Source: Myxococcales bacterium (GTDB taxonomy: Bacteria; Myxococcota_A; Polyangia; Haliangiales; Haliangiaceae). Taken from it: a stretch of 64,000 nucleotides of DNA. Positions 34,524-44,846 of this stretch are shown here, piece by piece. The stretch lies in the NCBI GenBank assembly GCA_016717005.1, contig JADJUF010000025.1, positions 1 through 64,000 of the forward strand, read 5' to 3'. How positions within the stretch are numbered: the first letter of the stretch is position 1; each line of letters starts with the position of its first letter. The notes below the pieces were generated by a model. It ran no database searches. It was not told the DNA's origin and saw only the letters and a list, made by a program, of their open reading frames with translations. The position numbers were made by a program, and so were the translations under genes.

Positions 34524-34876
34524 CTGGCCGTGCCCTGGCGCGGAGCGTCGCGCTTGGCCGGCAGCGCGGCGGCGCGGTCCTGCTTGAGCGCGGTGGCGGC
34601 GATCGGCGTGGTCTCGGCGGTGTCGGCGCTGGTCGCGGCGGCCGCGGCGGTCGGCGCCACCAGCTCGCGCAGCGTGTAGCGGCCGGGCGAGGCGCGCACG
34701 AACCGCGAGCTGTCGCCCTGGCGCTTGATGTCCATCGCGAGGTCGCGGGCGACCACCGTGTCGGGAGTCTTGGACTTGCTCGGCAGGCGTGCACCCGCGC
34801 GCGCCACGATCTCGCGCACCGTGATCGGCGCGCCCGACGTCCTCAAGATCTCCTCAACCACGGCTAGCGTGCTCAT
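34508..34876 (-). CDS. HARE-HTH domain protein
   Basis: 122 residues. Residues 1-72 match the HARE-HTH winged helix also found in RNA polymerase delta subunit and restriction-linked proteins: an EEILRTSGAPITVREIVARA helix pair, then DIKRQGDSSRFVRASPGRYTL. The remaining 50 residues are Ala/Thr-rich and probably disordered. CAGGGGGA upstream of the ATG is a good ribosome binding site and is present twice. It probably binds DNA or links to chromatin-like or modified-base functions; specific targets are unknown. Confidence 0.8.
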   Translation of the reverse strand: MSTLAVVEEILRTSGAPITVREIVARAGARLPSKSKTPDTVVARDLAMDIKRQGDSSRFVRASPGRYTLRELVAPTAAAAATSADTAETTPIAATALKQDRAAALPAKRDAPRQGTASSSAG

Positions 34877-35159
34877 CGTGAATCCCCCTGGGAAGACGTC
34901 CCCGCGCTCGGCGGTGGCCACTTCCCCCTGGCCATTCGGTGCCTGCTTCGTGCTGGTCTTCGTGTCGTGACGTGCGCGGCGTGCTGCTCGAGCACCACCG
35001 CCCGAGTCATCCTACCCACGTGGCTCGACGCTACCAGTCTTGACATGCTCGAAAAATCCGGCGGGTGTCCGCGGCGAAAATGATCCGCGAGCAGAGTTGC
35101 AATTTCACCCCGATCGATCCGGGCGCAGGTGCTACACCGACCGCAACAAGGAGTCGTCG

Positions 35160-36398
35160 ATGAACCTGTGGGAACCCATCCTCGCCATGATCATGGCGCT
35201 CACCAGCTTCGCTATCAAGCCCAACCCCAAGGCGCCCACGGCCGAGGTCGTGCTCGAGCACACCGTCGACGACGCCGACGTGTTCGTCCACCTCGACCTG
35301 ACGCCGACGGTGATCGACAACTACGCGGTCTGGCAGAAGCTCGTGGACGAGCCGCTGGTCAAGCAGATGCCGGCGCTGCGCGACGGCCTGCGCGACGCCT
35401 CGACCCAGGCCGAGGGCGGGCGCGCGATGGTGAAGAGCCTGATCGGCGTCGATCTCGCGGCCGACCTGACGTCGATCACCGCGTACGCGAAGTTCAAGCC
35501 GAGCGGTCCGCCGGACGTGCTCGTGGTCGTGCGCGGCGCGATCGCGGCCGACCTGCCGCAGCGCCTGAGCCAGAACATGGGCGGCAAGCCCGAGACCATC
35601 GACGGGCGGGTCGCGGCCACGACCTCCGACGGCATGATGATCGGCACGGCCAAGAGCGGCGCGCTCCTGGTCGGCACCCGCGCCTGGGTGGCGCCGCGCC
35701 TGGCCGACGGGTGGAAGGCGGCGCCGCGGGCCCGGGGCTCGGCCTGGGCGCACATCGCCACGGCGCTGACGCCCAAGCCGTTCTTCGTGCTGGCGTCGAA
35801 GCCGTCGTCGTCGGCGGCGGCCCAGCTCGCGACCCAGATCCCGGCCAGCTTCGGCCGCGAGCTGGTCACGCAGCACACGCTCGCGATCGTCACCGCGAGC
35901 GCGACCGGCATCGGCTGGACCTACCAGGCCAAGGACGCGGCGTTCGCGGCCCGGATCAAGCTGGCGTCCGAGGGCTGGATCGAGCTGATGCGCGCGGCCC
36001 ACATCGCGCCGCGCGGCATGGCCGAGCTCGCGGTCGCGGCGCTGCCCAGCTACGCCGGTCGGGGCGCCGCGCTCGACGACGCGATCAAGCACAAGGACCA
36101 GATCCTCGCGGCGGTCGGCGAGCTGACCGGCGACGGCAAGTTCCAGGCGACCGTGAAGCAGAGCGGCACCCTGGTGACCGTGACCACCCGCGGCCGCCGG
36201 ATCTCCGACGTGGTCCCGGTCGGCCTGGTCATGGGCCTGGGCGCGCTGGGCTGGGTCTCCGCGACCGCGCCAGCGCCGGCCCCGGCCACCGTGCCGGCCC
36301 GGCCGACGCCCCGTCCGACGACGGTGCGGCCGCCGCCGACCCGCTCGACCACGCCGCGGCCCGCGCCGAAGCCGTCGGCCGGCTCGGCCCACCCGTGA
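35160..36398 (+). CDS. secreted protein of unknown function with Pro-rich tail
   Basis: 412 residues. A hydrophobic start (ILAMIMALTSFAI) may be a signal sequence. The body (about 20-360) has alternating beta and alpha character with segments such as DVFVHLDLTPTVIDNYAVWQ and PPDVLVVVRG but no motif I recognise. The last 50 residues are Pro/Thr/Arg-rich. AAGGAG lies 6 nt before the ATG at 35160. The layout resembles myxobacterial proteins that monitor or store values on the cell surface, but no function can be claimed. Confidence 0.7.
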   Translation: MNLWEPILAMIMALTSFAIKPNPKAPTAEVVLEHTVDDADVFVHLDLTPTVIDNYAVWQKLVDEPLVKQMPALRDGLRDASTQAEGGRAMVKSLIGVDLAADLTSITAYAKFKPSGPPDVLVVVRGAIAADLPQRLSQNMGGKPETIDGRVAATTSDGMMIGTAKSGALLVGTRAWVAPRLADGWKAAPRARGSAWAHIATALTPKPFFVLASKPSSSAAAQLATQIPASFGRELVTQHTLAIVTASATGIGWTYQAKDAAFAARIKLASEGWIELMRAAHIAPRGMAELAVAALPSYAGRGAALDDAIKHKDQILAAVGELTGDGKFQATVKQSGTLVTVTTRGRRISDVVPVGLVMGLGALGWVSATAPAPAPATVPARPTPRPTTVRPPPTRSTTPRPAPKPSAGSAHP

Positions 36399-36416
36399 TC
36401 GGGGCGTGACGGTCGT

Positions 36417-36947
36417 CTAGACCGCGACGCGCTCGAGGATCCGCGTGAGATCCTCGAAGTCGCAGTCGCTGGCGGGGCTGGCGGCGGGGACGATGGCGAT
36501 CGGCCGCACCGGGCCGAGGTCGTCGCCCTCGACGCTCATCTCGACGATCATCTCCTCGTCGATCGCGACCCACTCGCCGTCGCGCAGCTCGCGGCGCTGG
36601 CCGACGCGGCGCTCGTACTGGAACACGCGGGTGTCGGCCTTGCCGATCCGGCGATCGATCTGCCGGCGCTCGCGGGTGAGCGCGGTGCGCAGGTCGGCGA
36701 TCGTGGTCGGCATCGGCTCGAGGATCTGGACCTGGCCGTGGCACGAGAAACACATCGGGTGCCAGCCGCCGAGCAGCTCGACCGAGCGCAGCAAGCGCCG
36801 GCGGCGCTCGAGGCAGGTCACGCACCGGGCGCCAGCGCCCACCGGGCGGGCGTCGACCCAGCGCGCGTAGCAGCCCCAGCAGCGGCCGCGCCGCAGCTCG
36901 TGGACCTTGGCGTGGCAGACGTCGCACTCGTGGGTCGGCAACACCAT
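36417..36947 (-). CDS. zinc-ribbon protein of unknown function
   Basis: 176 residues from the ATG at 36947 (a further start lies at 36986). Four CxxC motifs occur in the first 75 residues: CDVC, CWGC, CVTC and CFSC, forming two zinc ribbons. Then comes a charged helix (LRTALTRERRQIDRRIGKAD) and an acidic domain. It could bind nucleic acid or protein. It is divergent from the RecB-like nuclease at 37046. Confidence 0.75.
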   Translation of the reverse strand: MVLPTHECDVCHAKVHELRRGRCWGCYARWVDARPVGAGARCVTCLERRRRLLRSVELLGGWHPMCFSCHGQVQILEPMPTTIADLRTALTRERRQIDRRIGKADTRVFQYERRVGQRRELRDGEWVAIDEEMIVEMSVEGDDLGPVRPIAIVPAASPASDCDFEDLTRILERVAV

Positions 36948-37045
36948 CGTGGGATCGGTGGTACGCGGCGGCCTGGAGCGGGGCAAGTTTTTGGCGGGGC
37001 GCTGCGTCCCGCGGGCGGGCGTGCTAGGTTCGTCGACGGGGAATC

Positions 37046-37843
37046 GTGCCGACGACGCGCGCGCTCATCCATGCTCCGTGGTCGGCCTCGAAGGTGTCGA
37101 CCGCGCTCCGGTGCCCGCGGTTGTTCCACTTCCGCTACGTCGAGAAGGTGCCGGAGCCCGAGGTCAGTCCCGAGGCCCGCATCGGCAAGGCCATCCACGT
37201 CGCGCTCGAGCACGCGCTCCAGGGCACGCCGCCGGCCGAGGCCGCGGCCAAGGGCCGCACCGCGCTGACCGACGAGCACGAGCAGCTCCGCTACGACGCG
37301 CTGACCGGCGGCGTGGCCCCGTTCACCGAGCGCATCAACCGGTTCCGGCGCCAGCGTCGGGTCCAGCGCCAGTTCGTCGAGTACTCGCTGGCGGTGCGCG
37401 AGGATCTGACCCAGACCCAGTTCTACGCCGGCGACGCGTTCTACCGCGGCGTGGTCGACGCCGCGTACCTGTACGACGACGAGCACCTCGCCGTGGTCGA
37501 TCACAAGACCGGGCGCCGGTTCCCGGGCAGCTCGATGCGGGACCAGCTCGAGGGCTACCTGGTGCTGTCGGCGGCGTGGTGGAAGAGCGCGCGCACGTTC
37601 TGGCTGGGCCTGCACTGGGTGGCCGAGCGCGCGGTCGAGTGGTCGCCGCCGGTGGCCGCCGCCGAGGTCACCGACCGGCTGGCGCCAGCGGTGCTCGACA
37701 ACATCGAGGCCGCGGCCCTGGCCATCGACGACGGCCCGCGCACCAACCCCGGCCCGTGGTGCGATCGCTGCGCCTACCGGTCGCTGTGCCCGGCCAGCCA
37801 GGATCGCTGGGAGCCGGTCGACTACGACGAGGACGACGAGTAG
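37046..37843 (+). CDS. PD-(D/E)XK nuclease of the RecB/Cas4-like group
   Basis: 265 residues from a GTG. Residues 12-40 have the family start (SASKVSTALRCPRLFHFRYV). The active-site motifs are GVVDAAY and AVVDHKTGRRF, and the C-terminus has CDRCAYRSLC; together with Cys23 these could hold an iron-sulfur cluster as in AddB/Cas4-type nucleases. No CRISPR array or cas gene is nearby, so a DNA repair role is more likely. TAGGTT at 37025 is a possible -10. Confidence 0.88.
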   Translation: MPTTRALIHAPWSASKVSTALRCPRLFHFRYVEKVPEPEVSPEARIGKAIHVALEHALQGTPPAEAAAKGRTALTDEHEQLRYDALTGGVAPFTERINRFRRQRRVQRQFVEYSLAVREDLTQTQFYAGDAFYRGVVDAAYLYDDEHLAVVDHKTGRRFPGSSMRDQLEGYLVLSAAWWKSARTFWLGLHWVAERAVEWSPPVAAAEVTDRLAPAVLDNIEAAALAIDDGPRTNPGPWCDRCAYRSLCPASQDRWEPVDYDEDDE

Positions 37844-37859
37844 CGGGTCGGGGCGGCGC

Positions 37860-38963
37860 TCAGTCGTCGTCGCGGTCGCCGCCGAGCCAGCCGCGGCGTC
37901 GGAACCACAGCACCATGCCGCCGGCGATCGCGGCCATGGCCCCGAGGAGCGCGGCGAACGCCCAGCGCCGGTGCACGCCCGGCAGCGACTCGAAGTTCAT
38001 GCCGTAGACCCCGGCGACGAAGGTCAGCGGGATGAAGATGCTGGCCATGATCGTCAGCGTCTTCATGACCTCGTTGCTGCGGTGGCCGACCAGCGACAGG
38101 TAGGTGTTCATCAGGCTGTTGATCAGGTCGCGCTGCGCGTCGATGACCTCGACCAGCTGCGTGCAGTGGTCGAGCGTGTCGCGCAGGTACAGGCGGACGT
38201 CGGCCGGGAACGGGCCGGTGGGCTCGCGCAGCAGGCCGGCCAGCGCCAGTTGTTGCGGCGCGAGCGCCCGGCGCGCCTGCACCAGCTGCGCGCGGATCGC
38301 GTTGAGGCGCTGCAGCACGCGCGGCGAGCTGTGCTCGTCGAGGCGGTCCTCGATCCGCTCGAGCCGCTCGGTCAGCTGCTCGATCAGCGGGTAGTACCCG
38401 TCGACGATCGCGTCGACGATCGCGTAGGCCAGGTAGGCCGGCCCGGCGGTGCGCATCTTGCCGGCGCCGTCGTGGAGCCGGCGGCGGATCGGATCGAGGC
38501 AGTCGCCGTGCTGCTCCTGGAACGAGATCAGGTAGCGGGGGCCGATGACCATCCCGACCTGCTCGATCTCGACCCGCGCCGCCGCGGCCGGGCGGACCAT
38601 CCGCGCGATGACCAGGACCTGGTCGGGGTACTCCTCGATCTTGGGCCGCTGGGGCGCGTTGACCACGTCCTCGAGCGCGAGCGGGTGGATGCCGAACAGC
38701 TCGCCCAGGGACCGCAGCACCGCCTCGTCGCCGAGCCCCTGCACATCGATCCACGTGGTCCCCGGCCGCTCGAGCAGCGCCGGCAGCTGCGCGACCTCGG
38801 TCACCTGCGTGGTCGTCAGCCCGGCGGCGTCGTAGCTCTGGACCGTGATCGTCGGCGGCGGCGCGCCCGCGGCCACCACCAGCGTCCCGGGGCGGGCGCC
38901 GGCGGGCGGGTGGCGCTTGCGGAACGTGCGCAGCACGCCGGGCAGCTTCTCGTGCAGGGACAC
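37860..38963 (-). CDS. corA: CorA-type magnesium transporter
   Basis: 367 residues from a GTG. A large cytoplasmic domain precedes two C-terminal helices, with the defining YGMNFE loop between them (GVYGMNFESLPG). It is a homopentameric magnesium/cobalt channel of the inner membrane. TACCAC lies 6 nt before the GTG with no ribosome binding site, again the leaderless pattern. It is convergent with the nuclease gene, 16 nt apart. Confidence 0.93.
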   Translation of the reverse strand: MSLHEKLPGVLRTFRKRHPPAGARPGTLVVAAGAPPPTITVQSYDAAGLTTTQVTEVAQLPALLERPGTTWIDVQGLGDEAVLRSLGELFGIHPLALEDVVNAPQRPKIEEYPDQVLVIARMVRPAAAARVEIEQVGMVIGPRYLISFQEQHGDCLDPIRRRLHDGAGKMRTAGPAYLAYAIVDAIVDGYYPLIEQLTERLERIEDRLDEHSSPRVLQRLNAIRAQLVQARRALAPQQLALAGLLREPTGPFPADVRLYLRDTLDHCTQLVEVIDAQRDLINSLMNTYLSLVGHRSNEVMKTLTIMASIFIPLTFVAGVYGMNFESLPGVHRRWAFAALLGAMAAIAGGMVLWFRRRGWLGGDRDDD

Positions 38964-39155
38964 CCGTCAGTGGTACCGCGGGCGCGCCGCCGGGGCGAGC
39001 CGGCATGTGGCGCCGGGCGTCGGTGGCCGCTCAGCGCTTGAACCTCGGTCGAACAATGGTCCACGCGCTGGGCGTCTCGTGGGGGCCCTGGCGGGGCTCG
39101 CCCGAGCCACCGACGCGGTCCGGCGTGACCTTCGGGCGCCCCGGCACCTGCCTGA

Positions 39156-39185
39156 GGAGGCCTGGCGGCCTGGCGGCAGGCCTCC
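39156..39185 (-). terminator. GC hairpin downstream of the sulfatase operon
   Basis: GGAGGCCTG (39156-39164) and CAGGCCTCC (39177-39185) make a perfect 9-bp stem with a 12-nt loop, 9 nt past the stop of the 109-residue gene on the minus strand. No T-run is present. Confidence 0.45.
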
Positions 39186-39193
39186 CGGGAACA

Positions 39194-39523
39194 TCAGCCG
39201 CCGCGGCCGGCGCCGCGCCAGCGCAGCACCCGGGGCGGCCACGGCGGCAGGCCGTCGGCGGCGCGCTTGGCGGCGGCGCGCGCGGTCAGGCGCGCGAGCA
39301 TGCGCAGGTCGTCCTCGGCGGCGGCGTCGGTGGCCGCGGCCACCGCGGTCAGCGCGACCGCGCCGGTGTCGTCGAGCTCGGCCTGGTAGGCGTGCTCGGC
39401 CGTGGCGGTGAGCACCCACGCCGCGTAGGTCGCGCGGGTCGGCTCGGCGGCGACGCGGTCGAGCAACAGCCGGGCGCCGTCCTGGGGCCACAGGCCCCGC
39501 CGCTCGGCGTCGCTGATCGGCAT
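39194..39523 (-). CDS. small protein of unknown function
   Basis: 109 residues, Ala-rich and helical (YAAWVLTATAEHAYQAELDD). No recognisable motif. It starts directly against the stop codon of the sulfatase gene (no gap), so it is very probably co-translated with it. Confidence 0.6.
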   Translation of the reverse strand: MPISDAERRGLWPQDGARLLLDRVAAEPTRATYAAWVLTATAEHAYQAELDDTGAVALTAVAAATDAAAEDDLRMLARLTARAAAKRAADGLPPWPPRVLRWRGAGRGG

Positions 39524-41743
39524 CTACTCGCCCATGTCCTCGGCGAACCGCGCGCTGACGTTGGCGGCGTTGCCCCAGACCGACTTCTTCCAGTCCTTGT
39601 TGAACGTGCGCAGGAGCCACAGCGGATCGAGCACCGTGCGGCCGCCGATCGCCGCGGCGGCGTCGCCGGTCAGCGACTTCATCTCGTCGGGATCGGCCGC
39701 GAGGTCGTAGACCCGCAGGTTCGCGCCGCCGGAGATGCGCACCTTCCAGTCACCCAGGCGGGCGCCGTGGCTGTCCTCGTACATCGACGACAACGACAGC
39801 CGGCCGTAGCCGGCGCCGACGCCGTTGGCCAGCGGCACCAGCGACTGGCCCTGCCACTCGGGATCGGTCTGCACGCCCAGCGCGTCGGCGACGGTCGGGA
39901 CGACGTCGATCAGCTCGGTGCCCTCGGCGTGCTTGCCGGCCGGGAACATCGGCGGGTAGTGGATCAGCAGCGGCACGTGCACGAGCATGTCGCGGCTCGA
40001 CGCGCCGTGGCCGACCCGGCCGTCCTCCCACTGCTCGTCGCCGTGATCGGCGGTGATGATGAGCATGGTCTCGTTCCAGACGCCCGCGGTCTGGAGCGCG
40101 GCGATCAGATCGCCCAGGACCTTGTCCTGGTAGCTGACGTTCGAGTCGTAGAGCGCGCGGACGTGCCGGGTCTCGGCCTCGGTCAGCTTGCCGCCCGACG
40201 CGGCGGCGGCGGCGTCGGCGCCCGAGAACACGTCCTTGAACCGGCCGCTGTAGCCGGGGTCGTACTTGGCCAGCCACGGCTCCTTGGCGCGCCACGACAC
40301 GTGCGTGTCGACGGTGCCCAGGTACAGGAACCACGGCTCCTTGCGGGCGCCGACGAACTTGAGGCCCTTGGCGAGGATGTCCTCGGCCTTGAGGCCGAGC
40401 GCCTCGTGGATGTGGTTCGAGTACGCGTCCCAGGCGGTGCCGAAGCCCCAGCGCTTGGGATCGACGTAGCCGTTGGCGCTGGCGCCGGCGACGAACTTGC
40501 CGCCGGTCTTGGCCACCTCGTCGATCGTCGTCCACTTGGGGTCGAGCTTCTCGCTGGCGCCGATCATCGAGTGCTTGATCGGGTACAGCGACGACCACAG
40601 CGACGCGTGCGAGACCCGCGACTCGTTGCCCTGGACGTAGTGCTGCATGAACACCGCCGAGGTCTCGGCCAGCTTCTCCCAGGTCGGGACCTCGGGCCGG
40701 GCGCCGGGCGAGAACACCCGCACGCGATCGGCGCGCAGCGAGTCCATCACGAACATGACGACGTACTTGGGCGCGGCGCCGCGCGCGGGCGTGGGCTCGG
40801 TGCCGGCCACGACCAGCGCGGCGTTGGCCAGCTTGGCCTCGGGGCAGCCCGCGGCGGTCAGCTCGAGCCGGACCGCCTTGCCGCCGAGCGCGGCCAGATC
40901 GACCGCCGAGCCCAGGCCGGTGAGCTTGCCGTCGGCGCCGGCGCCGTCCGCGGCCGTGGCCTTGACCGTCACCTCGCACGCGCCGTCGGCCAGGTCGCCG
41001 GTGACGCGGCCGCCCTCGGGCACCTGCACGTAGTAGGCGAGGCCGCCGCCGTCGGGCAGGACCAGGCTCTTCGTGGCCGGGTCGTAGAACCTGGTCGCGG
41101 TGGCCTCGGCCGGCGCGGCGCCGCCGACCTGCACCCAGTCGACCGCGAGGCCGGGGCCGCGGGTGAAGAACAGGAGCTCGTTCTCGCCCTCCTTGAACTG
41201 CCCGGTCGGCGGCTTGAGCTCGATCACGGTCCAGCCCTCCGCGGCCTGGCCGTTGACGTCCTTGTTGCCGTTGACGCGCACCGAGAACGCGCGCGGCGCG
41301 GCGCTGTACACGCGCACCCGGATCACCGGCTCGCCGGCCAGCTCGGCGGCGGTCACCGGCACGTCGAGCCGGGCCGACGCGCCCGACATGATCGCGACCT
41401 TGGACTGATCCTGGGTCTGGCGCAGCTGCCAGGCCGGGGTCTTGATCTTCTCGGTGTTGCCGAAGCGGGTGTACTTGGCGAACCCGGCCGAGCCGCCGGC
41501 CAGCACCAGGCCGCCGTTGCGGTGCAGGTGCGCCGCCAGGCGGTTGTCGATCAGCGAGTACACCGCGCGCTCGGGGCCGCGCGCCGGCGCCTTGGTCGGG
41601 GCCTTGCCGGCGGCGCTGGCGGTGCCCGCGCTGCTGCCGGCGCCGGTCGGCGCGGGCGTGGGCTTCTTGTCGCCGCCCTTGCAGGCCAGCGCGAACGAGG
41701 GGAGCAACGCGACCAGCGTGGCCGCGCAGAACTTCGAGGTCAT
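39524..41743 (-). CDS. sulfatase/alkaline-phosphatase-superfamily lipoprotein
   Basis: 739 residues. A lipoprotein signal (LLPSFALAC) and a Gly/Ala/Pro linker lead to an N-terminal beta-rich region (about 60-310) and a C-terminal sulfatase-fold domain (about 330-700). Metal-site motifs are VMDSLRADRV and ITADHGDEQWEDG. Around the expected nucleophile the sequence reads SRVSHASLWSSLYP, not the Cys/Ser-x-Pro-x-Arg sulfatase signature, so a phosphoglycerol transferase or phosphodiesterase activity is as likely as a sulfatase. It would act on a cell-envelope substrate. Confidence 0.85.
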   Translation of the reverse strand: MTSKFCAATLVALLPSFALACKGGDKKPTPAPTGAGSSAGTASAAGKAPTKAPARGPERAVYSLIDNRLAAHLHRNGGLVLAGGSAGFAKYTRFGNTEKIKTPAWQLRQTQDQSKVAIMSGASARLDVPVTAAELAGEPVIRVRVYSAAPRAFSVRVNGNKDVNGQAAEGWTVIELKPPTGQFKEGENELLFFTRGPGLAVDWVQVGGAAPAEATATRFYDPATKSLVLPDGGGLAYYVQVPEGGRVTGDLADGACEVTVKATAADGAGADGKLTGLGSAVDLAALGGKAVRLELTAAGCPEAKLANAALVVAGTEPTPARGAAPKYVVMFVMDSLRADRVRVFSPGARPEVPTWEKLAETSAVFMQHYVQGNESRVSHASLWSSLYPIKHSMIGASEKLDPKWTTIDEVAKTGGKFVAGASANGYVDPKRWGFGTAWDAYSNHIHEALGLKAEDILAKGLKFVGARKEPWFLYLGTVDTHVSWRAKEPWLAKYDPGYSGRFKDVFSGADAAAAASGGKLTEAETRHVRALYDSNVSYQDKVLGDLIAALQTAGVWNETMLIITADHGDEQWEDGRVGHGASSRDMLVHVPLLIHYPPMFPAGKHAEGTELIDVVPTVADALGVQTDPEWQGQSLVPLANGVGAGYGRLSLSSMYEDSHGARLGDWKVRISGGANLRVYDLAADPDEMKSLTGDAAAAIGGRTVLDPLWLLRTFNKDWKKSVWGNAANVSARFAEDMGE

Positions 41744-41749
41744 CGCGAA

Positions 41750-41779
41750 ACCCTAGGCATGAGGTGAGCGGGTGGGCAA
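41750..41779 (-). promoter_or_regulatory. sulfatase gene promoter (predicted leaderless)
   Basis: On the minus strand TTGCCC (41779-41774), 18-bp spacer, TAGGGT (41755-41750), then 6 nt to the ATG at 41743. Confidence 0.6.
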
Positions 41780-41877
41780 GTAACCGACGGTGGCGTGCGG
41801 CCGCGCCCGCCCGCGGCGCGCGGCGCGCCGACGCGCAACGCGCAGCGTCGGCGGTGTATTGCACGCGGCCGCGGCGG

Positions 41878-42645
41878 TCAAGGCGTGCGCACGCGCCAGC
41901 CGTGGCTGTACACGTTGAGCCGCGGCGCGCGCACGAACCCGCACAGCGTGACGCCGAACCGCTCGGCGACGTCGATCGCGAGGCGGCTGGGCGCCGACAC
42001 CGCGACCACCACCGGCACGCCCGCCAGGACCGCCTTCTCGAGCAGCTCGTAGCCGGCGCGGCCGGTCAGCACCAGGACCCGCTCGGTCCACGGCAGCGCG
42101 CCGTCGGCGAGCGCGGCGCCGACCAGCTTGTCGACGGCGTTGTGCCGGCCGACGTCCTCGCGCACGGCCAGGACCGCGCCGGCGCGATCGCACAGCCCGG
42201 CCGCGTGGACGCCGCCGGTGCTGGCGAACGTGGGCTGGTGGGCGCGGACCGCCTCGGGCAGCCCGGCCACGAGCGCGGCGTCGATCTGCCAGTCGCCGGC
42301 GACCGCCCGGGCCCGACCCTCGAGCGCGGCGACCTCGATGCGCCCGCACACCCCGCACGCGGCCGACGCCAGGACCGCGCGGCTGGGCAGCTCGTCGGCG
42401 TCGGCGTCGACCTCGACCCGGTGGGGCTCGGCCTGGGCGATGGCGCGGCCCGCGACCGCGGCCCCGGCCTCGGCGAACAGCAGCCCGCGGACCAGCGCGA
42501 CGTCGTCGCCGGGGGTGCGCATGATCGTCGCGATCGGCCGGCCGCGGGCGGCGATCACCAGCGCGGCCTCGTCGACGATGGCGTCGAGGTCGGGCCGGCG
42601 GGTGCCGGCGGCGGTGTCGAGGCGTTCTACCCGGCGCGCTGCCAC
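41878..42645 (-). CDS. fdhD: formate dehydrogenase accessory sulfurtransferase FdhD
   Basis: 255 residues from a GTG. Signatures are RPIATIMRTPGDDVALVRGLL near the start, the sulfur-carrying ACGVCGR motif in the middle, and REDVGRHNAVDKLVGAAL later, all diagnostic. FdhD transfers sulfur from IscS to the molybdenum or tungsten bis-MGD cofactor of formate dehydrogenase. No formate dehydrogenase is in the window. Confidence 0.93.
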   Translation of the reverse strand: MAARRVERLDTAAGTRRPDLDAIVDEAALVIAARGRPIATIMRTPGDDVALVRGLLFAEAGAAVAGRAIAQAEPHRVEVDADADELPSRAVLASAACGVCGRIEVAALEGRARAVAGDWQIDAALVAGLPEAVRAHQPTFASTGGVHAAGLCDRAGAVLAVREDVGRHNAVDKLVGAALADGALPWTERVLVLTGRAGYELLEKAVLAGVPVVVAVSAPSRLAIDVAERFGVTLCGFVRAPRLNVYSHGWRVRTP

Positions 42646-42650
42646 GCGTA

Positions 42651-42678
42651 TGTATACGGCGGCGCGCCCGCCCCGCAA
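42651..42678 (-). promoter_or_regulatory. fdhD promoter (predicted leaderless)
   Basis: On the minus strand TTGCGG (42678-42673), 16-bp spacer, TATACA (42656-42651), then 5 nt to the GTG at 42645. This is the best -10 match among the predicted leaderless promoters. Confidence 0.7.
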
Positions 42679-42680
42679 AG

Positions 42681-42709
42681 TTGACACCGGGCCCGGCGCG
42701 GCCGACGTT
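42681..42709 (+). promoter_or_regulatory. HD-protein promoter (predicted leaderless)
   Basis: TTGACA at 42681-42686, a perfect -35, 17-bp spacer, GACGTT at 42704-42709, then 6 nt to the GTG at 42716. It is back-to-back with the fdhD promoter, leaving only 2 bp between the two -35 boxes. Confidence 0.55.
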
Positions 42710-42715
42710 CGGGGC

Positions 42716-44014
<1,299 letters not shown>

Positions 44015-44024
44015 CCGCCGCGGG

Positions 44025-44726
44025 CTACCACTTCCAGACGAGCGGCGTGCGGATCGTCAGGCCCAGGCCGAACTGCAGCCGGCCGACGTCGGCGCCGAGC
44101 TGGCGGACCGCGGCCTCGGCGTAGACGCCGATCGCGTAGGTGCCGAGGAACAGCCCCTCGGGCGACACGCCCACGCCGGACAGGTAGACCTCGGCCTCGA
44201 GCTTGGCGCTCGCGCCCAGGCTGGTGCGGCTCTCGCCGAGCCCGTCGCTGCCGAGGTACTCGCCGCGGCCGAGCGCCCAGGTCCGCCAGTAGTCGCCGCC
44301 GCTGAGCGTCTTGCCGAACTCGCCGTAGACCCCGCCGTACGACAGCACCTGGTGATCGCCGGCGGCGTCGAGCGGGGTCCGGCCGTTGGTCATCGCTCCG
44401 CCGAACACGCCGAGGCCCACGTCGAACGTGGTCGGCTCGGGCGACAGCGACGCCCAGTGGATGCCGATCGACGCCTCGGCGCCGCTGAGCAGCCCGTAGT
44501 CCGAGTCGGCGCCGATCGCGCCGATGTCGATGCGCATCGGCGCCATCAACCGGGGCCCGCGGTGGCGGCGGTAGCGCCGCTGTGGCGGCGGCACCGGATG
44601 GATCTCGGCGCCGCCCTGGACGACGACCGAGCCCTCGACGCCCGCGTGCGCGACGGTCACGACCGAGGCGACGGGCGCGACGGTCGCGAGGGACACCAGC
44701 ACGACGGCTACCACGGTTCGATTCAC
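44025..44726 (-). CDS. secreted beta-barrel protein, unknown function
   Basis: 233 residues from a GTG with GGAG about 9 nt upstream. A signal peptide (VVAVVLVSLATVAPVASVVTVAHA) leads to alternating beta strands and an aromatic end (IRTPLVWKW), as for an outer-membrane barrel. A basic PQRRYRRHRGPR patch follows the signal. No family is recognised. Confidence 0.7.
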   Translation of the reverse strand: MNRTVVAVVLVSLATVAPVASVVTVAHAGVEGSVVVQGGAEIHPVPPPQRRYRRHRGPRLMAPMRIDIGAIGADSDYGLLSGAEASIGIHWASLSPEPTTFDVGLGVFGGAMTNGRTPLDAAGDHQVLSYGGVYGEFGKTLSGGDYWRTWALGRGEYLGSDGLGESRTSLGASAKLEAEVYLSGVGVSPEGLFLGTYAIGVYAEAAVRQLGADVGRLQFGLGLTIRTPLVWKW

Positions 44727-44846
44727 AGCATGCTCCTGCGCAGACGGACGGCCCGATGAGCGTACGCCGAAACCGGCGGCGCCGGGTCCGCGGCCGTGGT
44801 GCGCTGTGACGGCGACGACACCGCGGCCCGGTGGTAGAACCCGGCC

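Noticed and set aside
37046..37843. Cas4 of a CRISPR system
   Set aside because: Motifs fit the broader RecB-like nuclease group and no repeats or other cas genes are present.
39005..41767. 920-codon plus-strand frame over the sulfatase region
   Set aside because: The minus-strand frame has a lipoprotein signal and sulfatase-fold motifs; the plus frame has only Arg/Gly/Val-rich shadow sequence.
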